Positions 46,918 to 56,658 are shown, counted from the first letter of the stretch. The stretch is DNA of 64,000 bases from Methylobacter psychrophilus (GCF_025583945.1 NZ_JAOEGU010000002.1:1-64000); one strand, 5' to 3'. The notes: a model not told the origin generated them from the letters alone. Numbers and translations are program-made.

Positions 46918-47739
46918 CTATCGACTTTGCCTGATCGCCCAAGCGACATCAGCCGCTTGGCGGTTTTCTTTAACGTCGTGTACCCGAAATAGCTGCACGC
47001 CTGCCATAACGCCTAAAGCGGTAGTCACGGCGGTTGCGGTAACCAGTTCCGAAGGTTCTGTTACTGCGCAGATTGTGCCCATAAAGCGCTTGCGACTGGT
47101 ACCTAACAGCACTGGAAAGCCTAATGCCACCAGTGTATCCAGATGCGCCAGTAAATCCAGGTTATCCTGTTTACGTTTACCAAAACCGATGCCCGGATCA
47201 ATGGCTATCTTGGCTTTTTTAACGCCTGCTTTTAATGCGGCATCAACTCGTTGTTCCAGAGCCTCAATCACTTCCTGAACGACATTCTGATAATAAGGGC
47301 TGTCCTGCATGGTTTTGGGTGTACCTTGGCTGTGCATTAAAATAATGGGTACGCCGGTTTGTGCGGCCAATGCCAATATGGCCGGATCATTTTGGCCTGC
47401 GGAAACATCATTGATGATATTGACTCCGGCCCCCAGAGCCGCTTTGGCCACTATACTGGAGGTGGTATCAATACTGATTGAAATGGCGCTTTTTAGTTGT
47501 TGCCTGATGGCGGTTATAACCGGAATAACCCGGTGTATTTGTTCTTCCGGTGTTACTGAATCCGAGCCGGGGCGCGTTGATTCACCGCCTATATCAATAA
47601 TATCGACGCCTTCAGTCAGCATGTGTTCGACCTGCTTTAGCGCGTCATTAAGCCCTGAGTATTTACCGCCATCAGAAAAGCTGTCTGGTGTAACATTTAA
47701 AATACCCATAATCAGCGGTTTATTGAGTTGACTGAACAT
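46918..47739 (-). CDS. folP: Dihydropteroate synthase
   Basis: 273 residues from the ATG at 47739, which has CAGGAG seven bases upstream; the frame stays open another 34 codons into the opposite gene's leader. Family motifs: MGILNVTPDSFSDGG, DIIDIGGESTRPGS, SIDTTSS, INDVSAG, IDPGIGFGK and GTSRKRF. It joins dihydropterin pyrophosphate to p-aminobenzoate in folate synthesis. The gene is divergent from the flavoprotein gene that starts the tetrahydromethanopterin cluster, which includes another DHPS-related protein, so two pterin pathways meet here. No ftsH or glmM neighbour as in E. coli. Confidence 0.95.
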   Translation of the reverse strand: MFSQLNKPLIMGILNVTPDSFSDGGKYSGLNDALKQVEHMLTEGVDIIDIGGESTRPGSDSVTPEEQIHRVIPVITAIRQQLKSAISISIDTTSSIVAKAALGAGVNIINDVSAGQNDPAILALAAQTGVPIILMHSQGTPKTMQDSPYYQNVVQEVIEALEQRVDAALKAGVKKAKIAIDPGIGFGKRKQDNLDLLAHLDTLVALGFPVLLGTSRKRFMGTICAVTEPSELVTATAVTTALGVMAGVQLFRVHDVKENRQAADVAWAIRQSR

Positions 47740-47812
47740 GTCCGGGCTCCTGTGAGAAGTGAAGTGTAGAATCGGGTATAATGGCTCAAATCTTTCGACT
47801 CTTAATGGTGTC
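47740..47812 (+). promoter_or_regulatory. Divergent promoter region, folP / H4MPT cluster
   Basis: Only 73 bases separate the two chosen start codons. TATAAT at 47777-47782 is a perfect -10 for the rightward cluster; the -35 (TGAGAA near 47754) is poor. The folP Shine-Dalgarno sequence also lies here. Confidence 0.45.
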
Positions 47813-48367
47813 ATGAATAAACCACGACTGGCTTGGGCCATTACCGGCTCCGGTCATTATATAGAAGAATGCCTCAATTTCCTGCTTACCCTTGATAATG
47901 TTGATTTATATCTTAGTCAGGCGGCGGAGGAGGTGATAAAAATGTACGGTTTTAATCTTAACGAAATCCGTGAAAAAATGCCTGTATACCGCGATAAAAC
48001 AGCATCGTCACCGCCCGTTGGGCATTTTTACAAGGGTTATTACCATACCTTTGTGATGGCTCCGGCGACTTCAAATACGGTGGCCAAGTGTGTGCTGGGG
48101 ATTGCCGATTCTCTGGTGACCAATTTATATTCCCAAGCGGGTAAATGCCGTGTACCGAGTATTGTGTATCCGTGCGATATTGCACCGGAAATGGAAACTA
48201 CGGCGCCAGGGGGTAAAAAAGTAATGGTTTATCCACGTAAAATCGATTTGGAAGGTACCGATAAGTTAAGTACTTTTGAATATACCAGCATAGTTAAAAG
48301 TGTTGATGAATTGATCCTTACCGTTAAACAGCGCCTGGCTTTTATTGCCAAAGCGGGAGACGTTTAA
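47813..48367 (+). CDS. Archaeal-type flavoprotein of H4MPT biosynthesis (AfpA/DmrB-like)
   Basis: 184 residues from the ATG at 47813 (MNKPRLAWAITGSGHYIEE); an upstream in-frame ATG at 47759 overlaps folP control DNA and is less likely. Flavoprotein (HFCD) fold: WAITGSG near the N-terminus, VMAPATSNTVAKCVLGIADS for FMN binding. Methylotroph homologues are found in archaeal-type C1 gene clusters and are related to archaeoflavoprotein and dihydromethanopterin reductase. Most likely it reduces dihydromethanopterin or a precursor. First of four tightly spaced genes; the stop shares bases with the next start. Confidence 0.82.
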   Translation: MNKPRLAWAITGSGHYIEECLNFLLTLDNVDLYLSQAAEEVIKMYGFNLNEIREKMPVYRDKTASSPPVGHFYKGYYHTFVMAPATSNTVAKCVLGIADSLVTNLYSQAGKCRVPSIVYPCDIAPEMETTAPGGKKVMVYPRKIDLEGTDKLSTFEYTSIVKSVDELILTVKQRLAFIAKAGDV

Positions 48368-49755
48368 TGAGCGAACACATCCTTTTTCTTACTGGTAAAC
48401 TGGCGGAAAAACAGCTGCGTAATATCTTGGAAAAAATGCAGCCGGAATTTACCTACACTGTGCATCAATTGGGGCTTAAAGTCGCGGCATTAATGACGGC
48501 AGATATGATCGGGCGCAGGTTGACAGACACTTTTGGCGCTGACCAGATTATTGTGCCCGGACGTTGCCGGGGTAACTTGGAAGCCTTGTCAACAACCTTG
48601 GGTTTACCGATAGAGCGTGGACCGGAAGAACTTAAAGACTTACCGCAATATTTTGGCAAAGCCGCACAAAAGCACGATTTAAGTCGTTACAGCGTCAAAA
48701 TATTTGCTGAAATTGTCGATGCACCCAACGTGAGTGTTGACGAGGTAGTTAAACGCGCCCATTACTATAAAAAAAATGGCGCTGACGTTATTGATATTGG
48801 TTGTTTACCCAGTACTGACTTTCCGCATATGGAAGACATCATTCAGGCCTTGAAACAGGAAGGCTTTACCGTCAGTATCGATTCCTTGGAGGCCAGTGAT
48901 TTACTCAGAGGTGCCAAAGCGGGAGCTGATTATATGCTCAGTTTGCATGAAAGCACGTTGTGGATTGCTGATGAAGTGGCGGCGACGCCAATTATCATTC
49001 CCGAAAAACATGAAGACCTAGCTTCACTGGATAGAGCCATTAAGGTAATGCAGGCAAAGAATCGGGCCTTTATCGTTGATCCGATTTTAGATCCGCTGCA
49101 TTTTGGCTTCACGCAATCCATTGTGCGTTATCACGATGTCAGAAAAAAATATCCCGATATAGAAATAATGATGGGGGTGGGTAATATTACCGAATTGACC
49201 CACGCCGATACGACGGGTATGAATACTTTGTTGCTGGGTATTTGTTCTGAACTTGATATTAATAATATTTTGGCGACAGAAGTCAGCAAGCATGCTTGCC
49301 GGGCTATTAAAGAAGCGGATCTGGCGCGGCGTATATTGTTTGCGGCCAAAGAAAACGATGCCTTGCCCAAACATATTGACCCCGGCTTAATGGCTTTGCA
49401 TGAAATTTCGCCTTTTCCTTATTCGATGGAAGAAATCAGGGAGCTTGCCGGACAAATTAGAGATCCCAGTTTTCGCATTCAAACCAGCGCTGAAGGTTTG
49501 CATATTTTTAATCGTGATGGTTTGCATAGTGCGACCGATCCGTTTGATTTATTTCCCAAGCTGCACGTTGACAGTGACGGCGGCCATGCTTTTTATTTAG
49601 GTGTTGAACTGGCTCGTGCTGAAATTGCCTGGCAATTGGGTAAACGGTTTACGCAGGATCAAGCGCTTAACTGGGGTTGTGCCACTGACCAAGCAGAACA
49701 AACTGTTGATTTGCACAGCTTTAAACCTGCCGGAACTACTTTACAAAAATCCTGA
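48367..49755 (+). CDS. Dihydropteroate synthase-like protein of H4MPT biosynthesis (DUF6513)
   Basis: 462 residues. N-terminal about 1-150 is the family-specific part (LFLTGKLAEKQLRNILEKM, VPGRCRGNLEALSTTLGLPI). About 155-400 is a TIM-barrel pterin-binding domain (GADVIDIGCLPS, VSIDSLEASDLLRGAKAGAD, FIVDPILDPLHFGF). It replaces DHPS in the methanopterin pathway, where the acceptor is not plain p-aminobenzoate; the exact reaction is not settled to my knowledge. Its stop overlaps the DUF447 gene start. Such genes occur in methylotrophs with H4MPT-linked formaldehyde oxidation. Confidence 0.88.
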   Translation: MSEHILFLTGKLAEKQLRNILEKMQPEFTYTVHQLGLKVAALMTADMIGRRLTDTFGADQIIVPGRCRGNLEALSTTLGLPIERGPEELKDLPQYFGKAAQKHDLSRYSVKIFAEIVDAPNVSVDEVVKRAHYYKKNGADVIDIGCLPSTDFPHMEDIIQALKQEGFTVSIDSLEASDLLRGAKAGADYMLSLHESTLWIADEVAATPIIIPEKHEDLASLDRAIKVMQAKNRAFIVDPILDPLHFGFTQSIVRYHDVRKKYPDIEIMMGVGNITELTHADTTGMNTLLLGICSELDINNILATEVSKHACRAIKEADLARRILFAAKENDALPKHIDPGLMALHEISPFPYSMEEIRELAGQIRDPSFRIQTSAEGLHIFNRDGLHSATDPFDLFPKLHVDSDGGHAFYLGVELARAEIAWQLGKRFTQDQALNWGCATDQAEQTVDLHSFKPAGTTLQKS

Positions 49756-50318
49756 TGATTCAAGAAACTATAGTTACCACCCTGAATAATTCAGGCTTGT
49801 CGCACATTGCACCGATGGGCATACATGTCAACGGCGATGAAATTATTGTCCTCCCTTTTCGCCCTTCTACAACTCTCGATAATCTGCTGGAAAGCAAAAC
49901 TGCCGTGCTTAATTACTGCGATGATGTGCGTATTTTTGCCGGTTGTTTAACAGGGCGGAGGGACTGGCCATTGATGGCCGCAGAAAAAATTAATGGACGG
50001 GTACTGCAATGTGCCTTGGCGCATACCGAGATTGAACTGGTGCGCGTTGAAGATGATTCCGTTCGGCCAAAATTATTTTGTAAAGCCGTGCATATCGTTA
50101 ATCATGCGCCTTTTATGGGTTTTAACCGTGCCCAGTATTCAGTATTGGAAGCGGCTATTTTAATCAGCCGGTTATCGTGGTTGCCGATAGAAAAAATAGA
50201 CGCTGAAATAGACTATCTGCGTATCGGTTTTGAAAAAACAGCAGGAGACAGAGAAGTGGAAGCATGGGGGTGGTTGATGGATGTTATCGAAAAATTTAAA
50301 GCGGAGATTAAGCTATGA
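49755..50318 (+). CDS. DUF447-family protein of the H4MPT cluster
   Basis: 187 residues: IAPMGIHVNGDEIIVLPFRP and NYCDDVRIFAGCLTGRRDWP match the flavin-reductase-like split-barrel DUF447 family, shared by methanogens and methylotrophs. The gene is regularly found beside the DHPS-like and MfnB genes, so a role in H4MPT or methanofuran synthesis is likely though unproven here. It overlaps its neighbours by 1 and 4 bases. Confidence 0.85.
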   Translation: MIQETIVTTLNNSGLSHIAPMGIHVNGDEIIVLPFRPSTTLDNLLESKTAVLNYCDDVRIFAGCLTGRRDWPLMAAEKINGRVLQCALAHTEIELVRVEDDSVRPKLFCKAVHIVNHAPFMGFNRAQYSVLEAAILISRLSWLPIEKIDAEIDYLRIGFEKTAGDREVEAWGWLMDVIEKFKAEIKL

Positions 50319-51004
50319 CCGGTATGCTGGCCAGTGTAAATAGTCTGGCAGAAGCCTTGCTGGTGTTGAGTGCGGAGGTTGATATTATTGATCTTAAACA
50401 ACCTGCTTTGGGCGCATTAGGTGCTTTGGACGTTACTGATGTTCAACTGATTGTTGCCGGAATTGCCGGTCGTTGCCCGGTGAGTGCAACCATTGGTGAT
50501 TTGCCCATGCAGCCGGATTCCGTTTTTAATGCCGTAAAGGCGATGGCTGAAACGGGTGTCGATTATATAAAAATCGGCTTTTTTCCGGGCGATGACTGGA
50601 CGGGAACCGTTAATAAATTGTCTGAATTAACCGGGCAAAACCATGCTTTGATTGCTGTGTTATTTGCCGACACACAACCTGATCTTGCCATTATCGGATT
50701 ATTGAAAGAGGCAGGTTTTACCGGCGTTATGCTTGATACCATGGACAAAAAGAAAGGCTCATTAACTACGCTGATGACAAAAGCTGAGCTTGGGCAATTT
50801 GTTACGAAAGCCAAAACCTTGCAATTACTTTGTGGACTGGCCGGCTCACTGCGGCTGTCTGATATACCCGAGCTCATGCTTTATAACGCGGATTATCTCG
50901 GTTTTAGAGGTGCGTTATGTCAGGGACATGACCGGGTTGGCGAGTTAAATAAACCGGCTGTTTTTCAGGTAAAACAGTGCATAAAAACTACCGGTATTGA
51001 GTGA
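50315..51004 (+). CDS. mfnB: (5-formylfuran-3-yl)methyl phosphate synthase
   Basis: 229 residues of the DUF556/MfnB TIM-barrel family. SAEVDIIDLKQPALGALGA has the Schiff-base lysine region (DLK), VDYIKIGFFPG the second phosphate-side part, and GVMLDTMDKKKGSLTT and CGLAGSL complete the barrel. MfnB makes the furan precursor of methanofuran from two glyceraldehyde-3-phosphate molecules, so in methylotrophs it supports the formyltransferase/hydrolase complex. Last gene of the four-gene set; a 112-base gap precedes ispG. Confidence 0.9.
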   Translation: MTGMLASVNSLAEALLVLSAEVDIIDLKQPALGALGALDVTDVQLIVAGIAGRCPVSATIGDLPMQPDSVFNAVKAMAETGVDYIKIGFFPGDDWTGTVNKLSELTGQNHALIAVLFADTQPDLAIIGLLKEAGFTGVMLDTMDKKKGSLTTLMTKAELGQFVTKAKTLQLLCGLAGSLRLSDIPELMLYNADYLGFRGALCQGHDRVGELNKPAVFQVKQCIKTTGIE

Positions 51005-51116
51005 AGCTGTTACTTTAGAGGTGATTTGTTTAAGCGCCAGACAATTTAACTCTGCTCATTAACCGGTATGACGTATAATTTATTTATAACTATAACTTTT
51101 TTAAAAGATCTGGACT

Positions 51117-52334
51117 ATGTCAATTAGCCTTAGAAAAATTACCCATCAAGTTTTAGTCGGCGACATTAAAGTCGGCGGCGGTGCGCCTATCGTTGTTCAA
51201 TCAATGACTAATACCGACACGGTTAATGTGTCAGCAACCGTTAATCAAATTATAGAACTGTCTACCGCAGGTTCTGAAATGGTTCGTATCACGGTCAATT
51301 CAGAGGAAGCGGCAAAAGCCGTTGCCGAGATTCGCAACACCTTAACGCAAAAAGGTTACTCTGTTCCTATCGTTGGTGATTTCCATTTTAATGGTCATAA
51401 ATTACTGGAAAAGTATCCTGATTGTGCAGAAGCTCTCGATAAATATCGCATCAATCCCGGTAATGTAGGTCGTGGCAAAAGTCGTGATCCACAATTTCAG
51501 CAAATGATTGAATTTGCTTGCCAATATAACAAACCCGTTCGTATTGGTGTTAATGGCGGTAGTTTGGATCAGTCGGTATTAACCCGATTACTCGATGATA
51601 ACCGGCTCCAAAAACACCCTGAATCCTTACCCGCCATAATCCGTAAAGCAATCGTTTTATCGGCGCTTGAAAGTGCCGCCAAGGCAGAAGAAATCGGTTT
51701 GGGAAAAGATAAAATTATTCTTTCCTGCAAGATTAGTAACGTACAGGAACTGATTAATATTTATCAGGATTTATCCAGTCGTTGTGATTATGCCTTGCAT
51801 CTGGGTCTTACCGAAGCGGGTATGGGCTCCAAGGGCATCGTATCGTCAGCGGCCGCCTTATCGGTATTAATGCAGCAGGGCATCGGTGATACCATTCGTA
51901 TTTCGCTAACACCCGAGCCCGGCGCCTCCAGAACCCAGGAAGTGATTGTTGGCCAGGAAATTCTTCAGACCATGGGTTTTCGATCCTTCACGCCGATGGT
52001 TATTTCTTGCCCCGGTTGCGGTCGCACCACCAGTGATTATTTCCAAAAACTGGCGATGGATATTCAAACCTATTTGCGCGATCAAATGCCGATATGGCGC
52101 ACGCAATATCCTGGTGTTGAAACGATGGAAGTTGCCGTTATGGGTTGTGTTGTTAATGGTCCGGGTGAAAGTAAAAGCGCCAATATCGGTATCAGTTTGC
52201 CGGGTACCGGCGAAACACCGGTAGCGCCTGTTTATGAAGATGGTGAAAAAACAGTCACGCTTAAAGGCGATAGAATTGCTGAAGAATTTCAGGAAATAGT
52301 TCAACGCTATATAGAATCGCATTACGCCGCATAA
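51117..52334 (+). CDS. ispG: 4-hydroxy-3-methylbut-2-enyl-diphosphate synthase (flavodoxin)
   Basis: 405 residues, the bacterial length without the plant insert. [15 protein letters not shown] opens the TIM barrel; [20 protein letters not shown] and [11 protein letters not shown] follow. The [4Fe-4S] ligands are visible: Cys298 and Cys301 in SCPGCGRT and Cys344 in GCVVNGPGE. It makes HMBPP, the second-to-last step of the MEP isoprenoid pathway, in line with sterol/hopanoid/carotenoid-rich methanotrophs. A TATAAT at 51074-51079 may be its own promoter. Confidence 0.96.
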   Translation: MSISLRKITHQVLVGDIKVGGGAPIVVQSMTNTDTVNVSATVNQIIELSTAGSEMVRITVNSEEAAKAVAEIRNTLTQKGYSVPIVGDFHFNGHKLLEKYPDCAEALDKYRINPGNVGRGKSRDPQFQQMIEFACQYNKPVRIGVNGGSLDQSVLTRLLDDNRLQKHPESLPAIIRKAIVLSALESAAKAEEIGLGKDKIILSCKISNVQELINIYQDLSSRCDYALHLGLTEAGMGSKGIVSSAAALSVLMQQGIGDTIRISLTPEPGASRTQEVIVGQEILQTMGFRSFTPMVISCPGCGRTTSDYFQKLAMDIQTYLRDQMPIWRTQYPGVETMEVAVMGCVVNGPGESKSANIGISLPGTGETPVAPVYEDGEKTVTLKGDRIAEEFQEIVQRYIESHYAA

Positions 52335-52373
52335 TTTGGTAGTTTGCGCTGGGAAGCTGATAAATATCGGTTA

Positions 52374-52509
52374 GAGGCTGTGAAAGTATTCGTTTTTTGT
52401 ACAAAATAAAAAAATTCACCACGAAGGACACGAAGTTTTTAACATTTACTTCGTGGCTTTGTGATAATAATGTTTTTAATCTGTTTTTTGATAATACTTT
52501 CACAGTCTC
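52374..52509. mobile_element. MITE-like element with 17-bp TIRs and 4-bp target duplication
   Basis: Terminal inverted repeats GAGGCTGTGAAAGTATT (52374-52390) and AATACTTTCACAGTCTC (52493-52509) differ at one base. Both ends are flanked by GTTA (52370-52373 and 52510-52513), a target-site duplication. The 136-bp interior has no ORF but contains a CACCACGAAG...CTTCGTGG hairpin of the dispersed family. Probably mobilised in trans by an IS with 4-bp duplications. Confidence 0.8.
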
Positions 52510-52513
52510 GTTA

Positions 52514-53254
52514 GCTTCTGCATACATGCAGTCTTAATGTAAACCATGGCGCTGTTCTCGTTTCCAGACTGCAGCTTTGAAACGAGTGTAACCAATGTCT
52601 CCCCGTCTTGGTTGACAGCTTTTTATCTTGTTCATAATTTCACGCAAGACACCCTCCAGCCAGATGCCACAAAGCGTTGTCCTTCCGGCAGTCAAGTTAC
52701 TGTTTTATAAGTAAATAGTTTGATTTATTCTTATTTGGTGCAAAATAGGTATTGCACTGCACTTTATTAGGGCGAGGTATTAATTGGTATTAAAGCCAGT
52801 GGTTACTATTAATAGATACCACCCTGTAAAATCCCCGCAATAAATTGTATTTATTCATTTATTTTAAATATAAATACATATATAAAATTTTGGCATAACT
52901 TATGCTTTAATTCCATCATAGGGCTAAAGTTGAAGTTACCGTTCCTTGCTGAAAGTTGATAATCAGAAAAAAGTGTTAACCAACTCATTGTATTGTTACA
53001 GATATTCAAGGTTGATATGCTTTTTTGTACTGCTGGCTGTGCTGATTTTTCAATTATTGTCGATCTACCAAGCTCTTTAAGCCAAGTTTTACGTTACATT
53101 ATTTCTTAAAACCCTTCTTCATTACTCCATTATAAAAATTTTCAAATTACTGCATGATAATTGCCATCACGGCTTGAAAATTATTTATCGAAACATCTAC
53201 AGGATCTCGTCAATGCCTCATTTTATTTTTAACATTTTAACAAGGATTAATTAG
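52514..53254. other. Long non-coding region before the Cache-CheW gene
   Basis: About 740 bases with no convincing gene. A 33-codon minus ORF (52534-52635, MNKIKSCQPRRGDIGYTRF) lies in a longer open frame but is not recognised. TGGCATAACTTATGCT at 52891-52906 resembles a sigma-54 -24/-12 site but is about 350 bases upstream of the start. The purine-rich CAAGGATT just before 53255 serves as ribosome binding site. Confidence 0.4.
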
Positions 53255-55825
53255 ATGCAATCTGAAAATGAGCGCTTTGAAACTTTCTCCCCTTATATAC
53301 GCAGCATTGCGCAGTGCAAGGAAATTCTCCGGGACTTGAATGGTACTTGGGGGCTGATTTCATCGATTGCGGAAATTAGTTGCCCTAAAGAAGCTGCTTC
53401 CATACTGCCTGCGATGGAGGCAACAAAAAACGGCTTTCGTGATCTTGAAAGTAAATTAACCGGTCAACTGGTTTCGGAAGAGATTAAAAAAACCTGTCTT
53501 GAACTTGAGTCCAAAGCACAAGTATCGATAGATATTTTGGTTCGTAACCTTTATGAACGGACTGCGGATATTGGCTTTCTGGCGACTAATGCCGATATAT
53601 GTAATTTTGTAAATACTACGGTACAAGGCGAAAGAGCAAACTTGTCGATGATTAATCAATTACTCGACGAATACGGCTCAAAATATACCGTATACGATGA
53701 CATTATTATTCTGGACACCGACAGTCGTATACTCGCCAGACTTGATCGTAACACGGCAATAGTTAATCAAAATATTTCCGACCCGATTATTCGTGAGACC
53801 TTACACTCAATCGAAGATTATGTTGAATCCTTTGGCAAAACCGAACTCCGGCCTGATATAGACCGGGCTCTTATATATTCAAAAAGAATAGTCGATCCGG
53901 CTGATGATTCGGTGATTGGCGTTTTGTGTTTGTCATTCCGTTTTGATAACGAGATGGAAGGCATCTTTCGCAGCTTGCAAAAGAGAGGCGACAAAGCTGC
54001 CATGCTGCTTTTAAATGCCAATTCTGTCGTGATTGCGACGAGTGACCCTGACCATGTGCCGATTGGCCGAGTCATTGAAGCGGTTCCAGAAGGTGATGAC
54101 TATGGCGTGACTCACTTTGCCGGGCGTGAATATTTATCGGTAACGCATAGAGGTCGACCCTATCAAGGTTATGCCGGCCAAGAATGGTATGGACATGCGA
54201 TGATTCCATTACAGTCGGCATTTACTCCTTCTGCTGCTGACAAGGAAGTTAATGCCGAAATTATTCGCCATGGAGATTCCCTGTACCCCAAGCAGTCTGG
54301 CGTTATTGCTGGTGCTGCCAAAGATATTAATTTGTTTTTGCATCGGGTAATTTGGAACGGTCAAGTTATGGCGACTAACGAGCATGGTAATATCATCTCG
54401 CTCAAAGCCATTTTAAGACAAATACGCTCGATGGGCGCGCGTACGGCTCAAGCACTTGCCGATTCCAGTAGTAAGTTACATACCACGATGATTACCTCGG
54501 AACTTCGTAATGCCGAATCTATTGCACGGCTTATGATTGATATAATGGATCGCAATCTGTATGAGCGCAGCAATGATTGTCGCTGGTGGGCATTGACTTC
54601 AGAAATTCGGCGTATTATGTCGTCAGGCGATCTACGTTCTGATGATAAGGCAAAAATTACCGATATTCTTTCTTATATCAATAAGCTGTACACGGTCTAC
54701 ACGCGCCTTGTTATCTATGATATGAAAGGGACGGTCATTGCTGAATCCAATTTGCATAATGATCCGGTGGTTGCCGTCGGGCGACAGGTAGATGCAGGTT
54801 ATGCGCAGGAGAGTTTTTCCTTGCGCTCACCGCAAGAATACAAGGTTTCCAGTTTTGAAGATTCCTGGCTGTATGAAGGGAATTCTACCTATATTTACAA
54901 TGCCGCTATCCGACATATTGATGATATGGATAAAGTTGTTGGTGGTATCGGTCTTGTTTTTGATTCAACGCCCGAATTTAAACACATGCTTGATGATTGC
55001 TTGCCTGATGAACCCGGCGTTTTTGGGTTATTTGTGGAGCGCCCCAGCGGTCGTATTATTGCCTCAACCGGAGACCCCAGCTTTAATAATGGTCAAGTTT
55101 TTAGTGTCGATCCTGAGCTTTTAGAGCTGAAAGAAGGCAAAGGGAAATCCAAAATACTACTGTATAACAAAAAATATTATGCTGTTGGCTGTTACTCATC
55201 GGGTGGCTATCGTGAATTTAAAACAACCGGCGATTATCATAATGATGTCGTCGCTTTCGTGTTTATTCCTATCGGTGAACAGATCGAAGAGACAGAAGCC
55301 AATCAACGTGAAATCATCGTTTATCCGCCGGAGCCAGTTACCGGTAAAGTTATCGATTTGGCAACATTCTATATTGGTTCTGAAATCTATGCCTTTTTTG
55401 CCGCTGATGTCCTGGAAGCGATAGATGTTTCGCTGATCAAAACTCTGCCCGGTACAAAGTCTTATATTATCGGCAGCGTTATGTATTGCGATAATAGCTC
55501 CGAGGGGATCAACGAAAAAATGCCGCTGCTAGTCATTGACGGCAGAATTTTGACCAATATGCCCATTGAACAGGATCGGCAAGAAAAAACAACGGGTGCC
55601 GTTATCATAATTCGTACCCAAAATGGCCAAATTGGTTTATTGGTTGATGAGTTGGATGCCATTGCTACTTTTGAAGAAACAGCAATCCAGCCAGTTAACG
55701 GCCTGCTTGGTGAAGACGGTGGCTATATAAAATCATTAGCTAATATCCCGGACAGCAACGGCTCCAGCAAGATACTGATTATATTGGATCAGAACATGAT
55801 TCTTGATGCTGCCCGTAAACGATAA
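53255..55825 (+). CDS. Soluble tandem Cache-like sensor with C-terminal CheW domain
   Basis: 856 residues with no signal peptide and no membrane helix. Two Cache-like units are recognisable by the repeated motif RNLYERTADIGFLATN (from 97) and DRNLYERSNDCRWWALTSE (about 430), each followed by PAS-like sensor strands (IIILDTDSRILARLDRNT; LVIYDMKGTVIAESNLHND). The last about 160 residues are CheW (LATFYIGSEIYAFFAADVLE, VIIIRTQNGQIGLLVDELDA). CheW couples receptors to CheA; Cache units normally sense outside the membrane. Here both lie in one apparently cytosolic protein without an MCP signalling domain. It stands alone, with no che genes nearby. Likely an adaptor that feeds an internal signal into chemotaxis arrays. 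Confidence 0.85.
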   Translation: MQSENERFETFSPYIRSIAQCKEILRDLNGTWGLISSIAEISCPKEAASILPAMEATKNGFRDLESKLTGQLVSEEIKKTCLELESKAQVSIDILVRNLYERTADIGFLATNADICNFVNTTVQGERANLSMINQLLDEYGSKYTVYDDIIILDTDSRILARLDRNTAIVNQNISDPIIRETLHSIEDYVESFGKTELRPDIDRALIYSKRIVDPADDSVIGVLCLSFRFDNEMEGIFRSLQKRGDKAAMLLLNANSVVIATSDPDHVPIGRVIEAVPEGDDYGVTHFAGREYLSVTHRGRPYQGYAGQEWYGHAMIPLQSAFTPSAADKEVNAEIIRHGDSLYPKQSGVIAGAAKDINLFLHRVIWNGQVMATNEHGNIISLKAILRQIRSMGARTAQALADSSSKLHTTMITSELRNAESIARLMIDIMDRNLYERSNDCRWWALTSEIRRIMSSGDLRSDDKAKITDILSYINKLYTVYTRLVIYDMKGTVIAESNLHNDPVVAVGRQVDAGYAQESFSLRSPQEYKVSSFEDSWLYEGNSTYIYNAAIRHIDDMDKVVGGIGLVFDSTPEFKHMLDDCLPDEPGVFGLFVERPSGRIIASTGDPSFNNGQVFSVDPELLELKEGKGKSKILLYNKKYYAVGCYSSGGYREFKTTGDYHNDVVAFVFIPIGEQIEETEANQREIIVYPPEPVTGKVIDLATFYIGSEIYAFFAADVLEAIDVSLIKTLPGTKSYIIGSVMYCDNSSEGINEKMPLLVIDGRILTNMPIEQDRQEKTTGAVIIIRTQNGQIGLLVDELDAIATFEETAIQPVNGLLGEDGGYIKSLANIPDSNGSSKILIILDQNMILDAARKR

Positions 55826-56041
55826 CTACATTTTTTTACCGGCCTGTTATTTACCAATAATGAGTCTGCTTATCTGCTTAAAAATGCATAATTCATGTGT
55901 TCTTTTATTAAGCAAAAAATGATAATGAGATTATGAAAACGGGGCTTATTAGTAACAGAATGCCGGCAGATCTGATTATCTACATCCGTGACCATGCCGG
56001 ACGCAGTATAATTAAAAAAGCCTTCATTATTAAAAGCCGTC

Positions 56042-56374
56042 ATGACTAAACATAATTATCAAAAACCATCGCAGCAAACTCAAGAGGAAGCGTTGAAAAT
56101 AGCCAAGGGAATTCAACGCCCGGTTCAAACCAAAGAACAGACCAAGCTGGTTGCTCAAGGTGTTCAAAAAGGCATTGATCTCTACAAAAAACAGCAAAAA
56201 GAAAAAGCCAGAGACTTGAGCAGAAAACTCAATAAAATATCACGTCAAAAGGAATCATCAATTGAGTCGGATATTCATGAAATACAAGAAAACGTAGTTT
56301 ATAAGCAGCATTGGCTACCTTGGTTGCTACTGTTTTTGACATGGCTGGGCATAGGTATTTACTTTCTCATTTGA
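56042..56374 (+). CDS. DUF2956-family small membrane protein
   Basis: 110 residues. The N-terminal half (PSQQTQEEALKIAKGIQRP, QTKEQTKLVAQGVQKGIDLY, KKQQKEKARDLSRKLNK) is the DUF2956 pattern found in many gammaproteobacteria. One C-terminal membrane helix, WLPWLLLFLTWLGIGIYFLI, leaves the charged part in the cytoplasm. Function unknown. Stands alone between the CheW-type gene and the PhnD-like gene, with a TATAAT at 56007-56012 upstream. Confidence 0.82.
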   Translation: MTKHNYQKPSQQTQEEALKIAKGIQRPVQTKEQTKLVAQGVQKGIDLYKKQQKEKARDLSRKLNKISRQKESSIESDIHEIQENVVYKQHWLPWLLLFLTWLGIGIYFLI

Positions 56375-56658
56375 ATTCAAGATTGATGAACATTCGCTTA
56401 TCGAAATTTGAAAAACAGGTCTGCACAATCAGTCAATATTGAAATGGCTGAAAGTGTCTCTATTCAGCCCGTAGTCTCGGTTACAACTGAAATATGCAGG
56501 AGGTACTTAACGATAGTGGAAGCTAGAATCTCGTCAGGAAAAGTGATGGCGAGTAATGCAGGAGCGATAGTGTAAGCTGATATCTGCCTGTTTGATGTGT
56601 TGGATTATGACTATCGCCTAACCAAACTTGGGGTCTATTGAGAAGGGGGGGGGGAGAA
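56375..56658. other. Intergenic region between convergent genes
   Basis: No gene or clean terminator seen. A run of ten G (56645-56654) lies five bases past the stop of the PhnD-like gene; homopolymers like this are prone to assembly error. Confidence 0.35.

Noticed and set aside
52534-52714. Minus-strand open frame containing MNKIKSCQPRRGDIGYTRF
   Set aside because: Looks somewhat protein-like but is short, has no clear ribosome binding site and no recognised family; it needs a database search before calling.
52891-52906. Sigma-54-like TGGCATAACTTATGCT
   Set aside because: -12 element is imperfect and the site is about 350 bases from the nearest start; kept only as a note.
55933-56049. 38-codon ATG ORF before the DUF2956 gene
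   Set aside because: No similarity seen, overlaps the next start, and contains that gene's likely -10.
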